The notes under the pieces: model-generated
Databases searched by the model: none
Seen by the model: the letters and a program-made list of their open reading frames with translations, nothing else
Told to the model about the DNA's origin: nothing
In this document: piece after piece, positions 1 through 7,700 of the stretch
Position numbering within the stretch: position 1 is the stretch's first letter
How the letters are laid out: each line of letters begins with the position of its first letter
Assembly: GCA_047618565.1 (NCBI GenBank)
Contig: JBLHKW010000077.1
Coordinates: 1 to 23,424 of the forward strand
DNA: 23,424 nucleotides
Reading direction: 5' to 3'
Origin: JBLHKW01 sp047618565
GTDB taxonomy: Bacteria > Planctomycetota > UBA1135 > GCA-002686595
Translations under genes and position numbers: made by a program

Positions 1-662
1 AGCAACAACTTGCCCATGTTGCCGCTGTCGATGTGGGCCCGCATCGTGCTCGACCCGATCTGGATGTCGACCTCGGGCAGGCCGTAGCCCTGGTATAGCG
101 GCGCGACGTGCGGTCCTTCGGGATCGAGAGAGGCGCGCGTCACGCGCACCTTGGAACCGCCGTAGTCGAGCGTCAACAGCAGCTCCTTGAACAGCCCGAT
201 GCCCAGGATCCCGCGCCCAAGCGAGGAGCGCCCACCGACCGCTGCGGGCGTGATGATCATCGTCATCCCCTCGAAGGCAGCACCTTTTAGCTCCAGGAAC
301 TCGACGCTCACAATCCCCGTGGAGGCGGCGTTCTTCCCGGTCCCGTCACCCGCGACGACGGTTCCGGTCTGGGTCAATCCGAGCTCCTCGACAAGACTCG
401 CGTCGATGTATCCGTAGCCACCGGCACAGGTGTCGAGCACAAACCGGAACGGTCCTTCTGCGTGCACCCAGACATCCACCAGCACATGCCCCGACGTGTG
501 GTCCATGTCTACCTCCACGAGCTCGCTCTCGAGCGTCACCGCGAAGGGCGCCCTGGAGTCGGCATACTGGGCGAACGATGCAACGCCCGGCGCGGCGAGC
601 AGGGAAGACGTCAGGATACTGGGGAGAGCAGTAAACAGGGTTCTCACGGCAGAAATCTCCAT
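1..662 (-). CDS. Retropepsin-like aspartyl protease, exported; C-terminus lies outside the window
   Basis: The reverse strand reads open from an ATG at 662 to the window edge (220 codons visible). Residues 7-30 form a signal-peptide-like stretch ending near Ala-Ala-Pro-Gly-Val-Ala. The motif F-V-L-D-T-C-A (74-80) followed by I-D-A-S-L-V-E-E-L-G-L is the catalytic region of single-domain retropepsin-like proteases, with D77 as candidate catalytic aspartate. The block I-L-G-I-G-L-F (152-158) followed by a strand reading L-T-L-D-Y is the family's flap-distal hallmark. A second D-S-G (212-214), just before the edge, suggests a repeated, two-lobed protein. The usual D-T-G is D-T-C here, which is odd. 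The start is uncertain: the Shine-Dalgarno-like AGGA is too far upstream, and an in-frame GTG lies at 647. A periplasmic or surface peptidase role is inferred from the family. Confidence 0.72.
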   Translation of the reverse strand, partial: MEISAVRTLFTALPSILTSSLLAAPGVASFAQYADSRAPFAVTLESELVEVDMDHTSGHVLVDVWVHAEGPFRFVLDTCAGGYGYIDASLVEELGLTQTGTVVAGDGTGKNAASTGIVSVEFLELKGAAFEGMTMIITPAAVGGRSSLGRGILGIGLFKELLLTLDYGGSKVRVTRASLDPEGPHVAPLYQGYGLPEVDIQIGSSTMRAHIDSGNMGKLL

Positions 663-977
663 CAGTGGTCAGTGGGTCCTGAAACGGAGCGTGACACGTC
701 TCCTACGCCCCCCAACGGCCGATGTGAGTGCAATCGACGCCCTATCAAGGATATCCGCGCAATCCCGGGCTTTGCATCGGCCGCCGCACGGTCCAAGATA
801 GGAACAGGGAGTTCTCGGGCCGTTGAGGACTCATTGGGAGCCTGGCGGCGACGATGTCACTGTCGTGTCGGCCGGGAAAACCTGAGCGAAAGGGGGTGGT
901 CTCGAATGAGTGACTACATGAAGAGGTTGCAAGCCTGACTGCGACCGACGGGACGCGATCTTTGCGACCTTCACTCA
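663..977. other. Intergenic region upstream of the aspartyl protease, no convincing gene
   Basis: This gap lies between two leftward genes and should hold the promoter of the aspartyl protease. A 77-codon leftward frame (745-978) is present, but its composition is rich in Arg, Ser and Pro with no recognisable motif, so I do not call it. No clear -35/-10 pair or tRNA-like fold was recognised. Confidence 0.4.
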
Positions 978-1015
978 CGCGGGCCCGGCTCGGGGAAACC
1001 CAGACCGGGCCCGCG
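978..1015 (-). terminator. Strong hairpin just after the octaheme cytochrome gene, probable terminator
   Basis: Arms CGCGGGCCCGG (978-988) and CCGGGCCCGCG (1005-1015) are perfect inverted repeats of 11 bp. The interior can form a second short stem, GGG-GAAA-CCC (992-1001), closed by a GAAA tetraloop. The structure starts 5 bp past the stop codon of the leftward gene at 1021. There is no T-tract on the leading side, so it may act as a transcript 3'-end stabiliser or a Rho-assisted terminator rather than a classic intrinsic one. Confidence 0.6.
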
Positions 1016-1020
1016 ACTTG

Positions 1021-3294
1021 TCAGTGCTCCGAGCCCACGTCGATCTGTTCGAACAGCTCCGCGATCCATGGTGCATCGGGAAAGAGACCCTGGAGCGTCG
1101 TGGCCTGAGCCCGGGCATTGGGCCACGCTTCGAGCTCGATGTACAGCAAGGTCAACGCGTGGATCGCCTCCGCATCCGTGGGATTCAGCCGCACGGACTG
1201 GATCAGCTGCGCTTCGGCATCCGCCATGCGGTTGACGCCCTGCAGCGCCAGCGCTGCGTTGTAGTGCACGCGCGGCCTATCCGGTAACAGGGTGGCAGCG
1301 CGCAACAACGCGTCGGCCGACTCCTCTGCCTGGCCCTCTTCGGCCAGTGCCAGGCCCAGGGAGTAGAACACATCGCCGTTCTCCGGCTCGAGGCGCGTGC
1401 CCTCCTGCAGCAGCTCGACCGCCTCCGGATTGCGACCGGATGTGTTCAGCACGTTCGCCAGGTTGAAACGCGCGGGCGTGAAGAGCGGGTCGATCTCCAG
1501 CGCGTCCTGGTAGGCCTCGATCGCGGAACGGGTCGCTCCGCGCGCCTGGTGAGCCAGGGCCAGGTTCAGGTGTGACCACGGGAAGTCGATCGAGAACTCC
1601 TGAGCGAGATCGAACTCGGCCTGCGCACGCTCCAGTGCGGGCTTGAACTTCTCGTCGATCGTACTGGCGGGAACGGAGGCAAGTGCGCGCGCAGCTTCCA
1701 TGCGCACGGTTCGTGCTTCGTCGTCCAGGTTGTACACCAGCACCTGCGAGCGCACCTGCTCCGGCGCCTCCTCCAGGGCACCGATCGCAGCCTGGCGCAC
1801 CATGGTGTCCTCGTCGTCCACCAGACTCAGCATCAGCTGCCAGGCCTTGGCTCCCGCCGGCCGCAGATAGTCGACCGCGGTCGCACGCACGATGCCCGGT
1901 TGTTCCGTGTTCGCGGCCAGCCCCATCAGCTCCGGGATCACCTCCGCGTCACCCAGCCGTGCGCGCAGGAACAGCGGCGCAAACGTTGGCTGACGCTGGC
2001 GATCGACGCCGTACCAATCATCGACGGCCGTGGCTGCCCACTCCGCCGTCTGATCCGTGTGGCAATCGTTGCACGCGTTCGGCGTCCCCATGACCGTCGA
2101 CACGTCCGGCCGCGGGATACGCAGACTATGGTCCCGGCGCGGGTCGACGCCCATGTAGGTGCGCTCCACCATGTGGCAGTTCACGCATTTCGCACCCTCG
2201 GAGTCCTGCGCGTGAAAGTGATGCTCGGGCGAGTCGTAGACCTTGGCCTGCAGCGTCGAGAAGCGGTCGAGCGGCGCCTCGGTTGAGTGGCACTGCAAGC
2301 AGACCGCGTTACCCGGCACCCACAGCTCCAGGGAATGGGGATCGTGGCAGTCGCTACAGGCCACACCGCGCTGGTGCATCTTGCTCTGCAGGAAGGACCC
2401 GACGACGTAGACCTCCTCGAGGATCTGGCCATCGTCGTGGTAGCTGCCCTCGTTCAACCGCTGCAGCAGGTAGTCGTTGTGGAAGGCTCCACCCGGTGTC
2501 GGATCGGCCGTGATCATCGTGCGGCGCGAGTGGCAGGGCGCACAGGCATTCAGCTGGGTCTCCGGCGAGCCACGCCGCAGGTTCGCGACCAGGCCCATGT
2601 CTGCCGGCTCCGTCCCGCTGCCCGAGGCCTGCGCCCAGGTCACGTGTGCCTCGCCCGGGCCATGGCACGCTTCGCAGGCCACATCGATCTCACTGAAGGT
2701 GGTGTCGTAGGTTCTGGTCGCGACGTCGTAGCCCTTGCGCAGGTTTGTCGAGTGGCAGTCCGCACACATCGCGTTCCAGCTCTGGTACACACCCGTCCAG
2801 TGCATCGCATCACCGGCCGTGGTCTCCTGGTCGGGGTAGAGGTCGTACCAACGCTCGCCAACCACGTCCCACGCGACCGTCAGGCACTGGAAACGCCCGC
2901 CCTCGCCACGCAAGAGTATCTGCTGCAGGGGCTCGACTCCGAAGACGTAGTCGACCGAGAAGTCCGCGAAGGCACCGTCGGCACCCTGCGTATGGACGAA
3001 GAACTGGCCGTCGCGCTTGAAGAAGCGCGTCGGTACGCCGTCGAGCTCGAACAGCGCGTCGTCGAAATCGCCCAACACCGTCTCCTCGGTCGCTGGCTGC
3101 ATGGCCAGATCGTGATGTGATCCGGTCCAGCCCTCGAATTCCGCCGGGTGGCAACTCGCACAGGTAGCGGCGCCGACGTACTCCACCGAACGTGCATCAC
3201 GCCCCTCGAGCGGGGCACGCCCACAGGCAAACAGCAAGAACGGACCGGCCAGGGCGAGCACTTGCCAGCGAACAGATGTCGAACGAATCCTCAT
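1021..3294 (-). CDS. Octaheme c-type cytochrome lipoprotein with HEAT-like and TPR C-terminal domains
   Basis: The 757-residue protein starts with a lipoprotein signal (hydrophobic stretch 11-23, lipobox L-F-A-C with C24). Eight C-x-x-C-H heme sites follow: 45-49, 177-181, 207-211, 251-255, 313-317, 332-336, 370-374 and 408-412. They fill the N-terminal 420 residues, as in cytochrome c554/NrfA-like multiheme proteins. Residues about 440-545 are HEAT-like helices, and about 575-745 hold at least four TPR units. It should be anchored in an envelope membrane and carry electrons outside the cytoplasm, with the repeats serving as a docking arm. Substrate and partners cannot be read from sequence. 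The start is supported by AGGG seven bases upstream. It is divergent from the beta-propeller gene. Multiheme-TPR proteins of this layout are, to my knowledge, common in Planctomycetota and usually functionally unassigned. Confidence 0.88.
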   Translation of the reverse strand: MRIRSTSVRWQVLALAGPFLLFACGRAPLEGRDARSVEYVGAATCASCHPAEFEGWTGSHHDLAMQPATEETVLGDFDDALFELDGVPTRFFKRDGQFFVHTQGADGAFADFSVDYVFGVEPLQQILLRGEGGRFQCLTVAWDVVGERWYDLYPDQETTAGDAMHWTGVYQSWNAMCADCHSTNLRKGYDVATRTYDTTFSEIDVACEACHGPGEAHVTWAQASGSGTEPADMGLVANLRRGSPETQLNACAPCHSRRTMITADPTPGGAFHNDYLLQRLNEGSYHDDGQILEEVYVVGSFLQSKMHQRGVACSDCHDPHSLELWVPGNAVCLQCHSTEAPLDRFSTLQAKVYDSPEHHFHAQDSEGAKCVNCHMVERTYMGVDPRRDHSLRIPRPDVSTVMGTPNACNDCHTDQTAEWAATAVDDWYGVDRQRQPTFAPLFLRARLGDAEVIPELMGLAANTEQPGIVRATAVDYLRPAGAKAWQLMLSLVDDEDTMVRQAAIGALEEAPEQVRSQVLVYNLDDEARTVRMEAARALASVPASTIDEKFKPALERAQAEFDLAQEFSIDFPWSHLNLALAHQARGATRSAIEAYQDALEIDPLFTPARFNLANVLNTSGRNPEAVELLQEGTRLEPENGDVFYSLGLALAEEGQAEESADALLRAATLLPDRPRVHYNAALALQGVNRMADAEAQLIQSVRLNPTDAEAIHALTLLYIELEAWPNARAQATTLQGLFPDAPWIAELFEQIDVGSEH

Positions 3295-3412
3295 GGCGGA
3301 ACCCTATCAAAAGCATCGCCGACCTGTCCTCCCGGGTGGCGCGATCGAGTAGCTTGCGCACGCCACGCCCGGAGCCAGCAGCCGTCGGGCGCCACGAGAG
3401 GACTCGATCCAC
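3295..3412. promoter_or_regulatory. 118-bp divergent promoter region between the octaheme cytochrome and the beta-propeller gene
   Basis: The two flanking genes start on opposite strands, so both promoters must lie here or inside the coding sequences. Ribosome binding sites are visible on each side: AGGG on the reverse strand (3302-3305, spacer 7) and GAGAGGA on the forward strand (3396-3402, spacer 10). I cannot identify the -35/-10 boxes or an operator with confidence. Confidence 0.55.
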
Positions 3413-4690
3413 ATGAACGCAGCCATAATCTCCATGCTCTGCCTGGCCCAGCAATGGTCCCAGTGGCGCGGGCCACAAGGAACCGGAGTGGCGCCCGAGG
3501 CCAACCCGCCGCTGGAGTGGAGCGAGAGCGAGAACCTGCGCTGGAAAGTCTCGCTGCCTGGCAAGGGACACTCGACGCCGGTCATCCATGGCGAGCGCGT
3601 CTTCGTAACGGCGGCGATGGCGATCGGCGACGCCCTTCCGCCGCTCGCCGAGCTCGACCCCGGGGCGCACGACAACGATCCGGTCACCCATGCCCGACGT
3701 TTCCTCCTTACCGCCTTGGCGCGCAAGGACGGCGAGGTCCTGTGGCAGCGCACCCTTGCGGAAACGCTCCCCCACGCGGCGGTCCACTCAACCGGTAGCT
3801 ACGCCTCGGCGTCACCGGTGACCGACGGGCACGCCGTGTTCGCGTTCTTCGGATCCTATGGGCTGTTTGCCATCGACGTGGACGGCGCACCGCTCTGGGA
3901 GGTCGACCTCGGCAAGATGCGCGTCAAGCACGACCACGGTGAGGGCAGCTCGCCCGCCCTCCACGGTGAAACGCTCGTCGTCAACTGGGATCACGAGGGC
4001 GAGTCCTTCGTAGCGGCCTTCGACAAGCAGACCGGAGAAGAGCGCTGGCGCAAGCCACGGCCCTCCGTCACCTCCTGGTCCACGCCGCTGGTGGTGGTGC
4101 ATGACGACAAGCCCCAGGTCATCGTCAGCGGATCCGGGCGCGTGAGCAGCTACGCCCTGGACGACGGCGAACCGCTCTGGGAGTGCGGCGGTCTGTCCCG
4201 CAACGTCGTGGCATCCCCGGTGGCGGGCGACGGAATGGTCTACCTGGCCAGCAGCTACGAGAAACAGGTCATGCTCGGGATCGCCCTCGAGGGCGCGCAG
4301 GGCGACATCTCGGACAAGGACAACGTCGTCTGGGTACGGCGCAAATCAACACCGTACGTGCCATCCCCCCTGCTGTACGGCGATGCCTTGTACATCCTTC
4401 ACCACTACCAGGGCACCCTATCGCGCCTTATCGCTCGCAGCGGTGAGGAACCACAACGGGCACAGCGTCTGCCCGGAATTCGTAACGTGTACGCATCTCC
4501 AGTAGGCGCCGCAGGCCGCGTGTACATCACCGACCTCGACGGGACGACGCTCGTGCTGAGCCACGAAGCGCAGCCGCGCGTGCTCGCACAGAACCACCTG
4601 GATGACAGCTTCAGTGCATCCGCGGCAATGGCGGGAGACGAGCTGTACCTGCGAGGTGAGCGCTTCCTGTACTGCATCGCCGAGCAATAG
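3413..4690 (+). CDS. PQQ-like beta-propeller repeat protein, probably exported
   Basis: This 425-residue protein has a short hydrophobic N-terminus (about 1-12) followed by W-S-Q-W-R-G-P-Q-G-T-G (15-25), the opening typical of Planctomycetota/Verrucomicrobia PQQ_2-type propellers. Blade-like repeats with the pattern S-P-x-x-x-G-x-x-x-V/L occur near 55-65, 133-145, 179-190, 223-240, 268-280, 318-328 and 361-372. Several carry the D-G-E-x-L-W or T-G-E-x-x-W turn (106-111, 158-162, 207-212, 251-256), fitting a seven- or eight-bladed propeller. No catalytic residues of a quinoprotein dehydrogenase are evident, so a binding or scaffold role is more likely than an enzyme. The signal peptide is unusually short and lacks a clear Arg/Lys-rich start. 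GAGAGGA upstream supports the ATG. The double-UvrA gene follows after 15 bp, suggesting one transcript. Confidence 0.85.
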   Translation: MNAAIISMLCLAQQWSQWRGPQGTGVAPEANPPLEWSESENLRWKVSLPGKGHSTPVIHGERVFVTAAMAIGDALPPLAELDPGAHDNDPVTHARRFLLTALARKDGEVLWQRTLAETLPHAAVHSTGSYASASPVTDGHAVFAFFGSYGLFAIDVDGAPLWEVDLGKMRVKHDHGEGSSPALHGETLVVNWDHEGESFVAAFDKQTGEERWRKPRPSVTSWSTPLVVVHDDKPQVIVSGSGRVSSYALDDGEPLWECGGLSRNVVASPVAGDGMVYLASSYEKQVMLGIALEGAQGDISDKDNVVWVRRKSTPYVPSPLLYGDALYILHHYQGTLSRLIARSGEEPQRAQRLPGIRNVYASPVGAAGRVYITDLDGTTLVLSHEAQPRVLAQNHLDDSFSASAAMAGDELYLRGERFLYCIAEQ

Positions 4691-4705
4691 CCGTCACCCT
4701 GGTCC

Positions 4706-7700
4706 ATGCAATCCGACGACTTGCGCACCGTCATCCGCGTCCGTGGGGCGGCTGACAACAACCTCGCGCGGCTGGACATCGACCTGCCCCACGGGCGCTG
4801 GGTCGCCGTCACGGGGCCATCCGGTTCGGGGAAGACCTCCCTGGTGTTCGACACCCTCGTGCGCGAAGGCGAACGTCGGTTCCTGGGTGGACTCTCCGCG
4901 CGCGCCCGGCACTTCTTCGGCAAGCTCGGCCGCAGCGACGTCGAGAGCATCACGGGCCTGCCAGCGACGATCGCGGTGGGCCAGCATGCGACCAGCCCGA
5001 GCTCACGCTCGACGGTCGGAACACTGACCGGAGCGCTCGACCTGTTGCGCCTCGTGTTCGCGCGCTGCGCGACGATCCCGGGAGAGCCGACCGGGACCCG
5101 CCTGACACGTAGCGACTTCAGTTTCAACCACCCCGTCGGCCAGTGCCCCGCATGCCACGGGCTCGGGCTGGAGGACCGCGTCGACCCGGCGAAGATCATC
5201 GCTGACGTCGACCTCAGCCTGCGCGCCGGCGCACTCGTGCCCACGCTCAAGAGCGGCTACACGGTCTACAGTCAGGTCACGCTCGAGGTCATGGATCGCA
5301 TCTGCCACGCCCACGGGTTCGACGTGGACACGCCGTGGAAGCACCTCTCGGAGGATCAGCGAAACGTCATCCTGTACGGCACGCGCGCCCTGAAGGTGCC
5401 CTTCGGCAAGCACCCGATCGAGTCGCGCATGAAATGGGAAGGCATCACCGCCCGCCCGCGCGAGGAGGGTTATTACCTGGGCCTCGTGCCCGTGATCGAG
5501 GAGACACTGAAACGCAACCGCAACCCGAACATCCTGCGCTTCGTCAGCTCGGGGCCCTGCTCGGCCTGTGGCGGAACACGACTCGCGCGCGCGGGTCGTA
5601 CAGCGCGTTTTGGCGACGTCACCCTGCCCGACATCCTGGACCAGCCCGCGTCGCGCCTGCTCGAGTCTCTGAACGAGCTGCCCGACGCCGCCGCCTGGAA
5701 TCGTGTTCGCCCGGCGCTCACCGAGCGCATCGAACGCCTGGCACGACTCGGGCTCGGTCACCTGAGCCTGGCGCGTTCGAGCACCAGCTTGTCCGGAGGT
5801 GAAGCCCAGCGCGTTCGACTCGCCGCGCAGCTTGGAAGAGGACTGAGCGGCGTGCTCTATGCACTCGATGAGCCGACCCTGGGGCTGCACCCCGAGAGCC
5901 AGGACGGCATGCGCAAGGTGCTGGACGAGCTCATCGTCATGGGCAACAGTCTGCTGGTTGTCGAGCACGATCCAGACATGGTGCGAGCGGCGGACCACGT
6001 GTTGCACCTGGGTCCGGGTGCGGGCAGCGAGGGCGGACAGATCGTCGCGACGGACCTGCCCGGGCACCCTCAGACCGTCGACCGTGAAGCGGACCCGCTC
6101 GGTGGCCCGGCTGCCCTACGAACCCATCGGCGTGCGGCCCGGGGGCACCTCCTCCTGACCGGCGCGACGCTCCACAACCTGGCGAGCGCAAAGCTCGACC
6201 TGCACCTGGCCACGTTCAACGTAGTTATGGGCCCGTCGGGCGCGGGCAAGAGCTCGCTGATCTTCGGGACACTACTGCCGGCCTTGCTAGGAACCGAGGG
6301 TGGTCCGTTCGAGTCCCTGAGTTACGACGATGTCCCTGCCGATCCGGGAACGGCGCGTGGCAAGCCCTCGATCCAGGCCGTCGACGCCCGTCCGATCGGC
6401 AACACGCCACGCAGCACGCCGGCGACGTGGTGCGGTCTGTTCGACCTCGTGCGCAAGCGCTTCGCCAAGCTCGAAGCGGCCAGCGCCCTCGGACTGACCG
6501 CGAGCCACTTCTCGTTCAACAATGCCCACGAACGCTGCCCGAATTGCGAGGGCCTGGGAGTCACGCGCATCGGCCTGCACCTGTTCGAAGACGTCGAACT
6601 GGTCTGCGACGCGTGTGCGGGCAAACGCTACGGAGAGCGCATCCTGGGCGTCGAGCTGGACGGCAAGAACGTCGCGCAGGTACTGGCGCTGACGTTTCGC
6701 GAGGCACACACCTATTTCGCCGACGACCCGGAGCCGGCCCGCCTGTGCGCCGCCATGGTGGAGCTGGGTCTCGGATACCTGACCCTCGGGCAGTCTTCAG
6801 GCAGCCTGAGTCGAGGCGAAGCGCAGCGCGTCAAGCTCGGCACACTGCTCGGATCGCAGCGTGCCGAGCGTGGCATGGTGCTCCTCGACGAGCCGGACCG
6901 CGGCCTCGCACCGATCGATGTGGAGGCACTCCTGCGCTCTCTCGATGCCCTGGTCGATGCGGGCCACACCGTCGTCGCGATCTCCCACCAGCGCCACGTC
7001 TGGGCTGCCGCGGACCACCTGATCGAGGTGCGCTGTGGGCAGACGAATCACTCCCCCGTAATCGACAACGCACGGCTCGGTGAGCGGCGCGCGGCGCGGT
7101 CCTTGAGCGGCACGAGCGCCCTCCCGATCGAGCTGCAGGACGTGCGCACCCACAACTTGCGCGGCATCGACGTGGCATTCCCGCACGGCAAGCTCAGCGC
7201 GGTATGCGGCGTCTCGGGCAGCGGCAAGTCCTCGCTCGTCTTCGACACACTCGCCGCGGAGGCCCAGGCCCGGTTCGCGGAGAGCCTGCCCTTCCAGGTG
7301 CGACGGTTCATGCGGCGCCTGCCGCAGCCAAAGATTGGCAGCGCCCGAGGCCTCACACCAACCCTCAGCCTGCGCCAGGGTCAGGAGCGCCGAAGCACAC
7401 GCTCGACCGTGGCAACCCAGTCGGAGTGCGGCCCCCTGTTGAGGCTGCTTTACTCCCGAGCCGGGATGCTCGACGGCGCCCCCTGCGGCCTGAGCGCAGC
7501 GCACTTCAGTCGCGAGCGAGCCGTCGGCGCCTGTGCCCACTGCAGCGGAAGTGGAACCCTGCAGCGCTGCGATCCGCAACGCCTGATCACGCACCCCGAC
7601 GCGCCATTGATCCCCGGGTCGCCGAAGGCGGTCGGCGCACTCACGGGCACTCGCCCCGGACGCTTCTTCACCGAAGCTGACGGCCAGCACATGGCGACCC

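Noticed and set aside
745..978. 77-codon reverse frame in the gap before the aspartyl protease
   Set aside because: No recognisable motif, biased composition and no convincing ribosome binding site.
5003..6067. Long reverse-strand open frame opposite the first UvrA half
   Set aside because: Antisense shadow of a strongly supported gene; Gln/Arg/Ala-rich translation with no domain.
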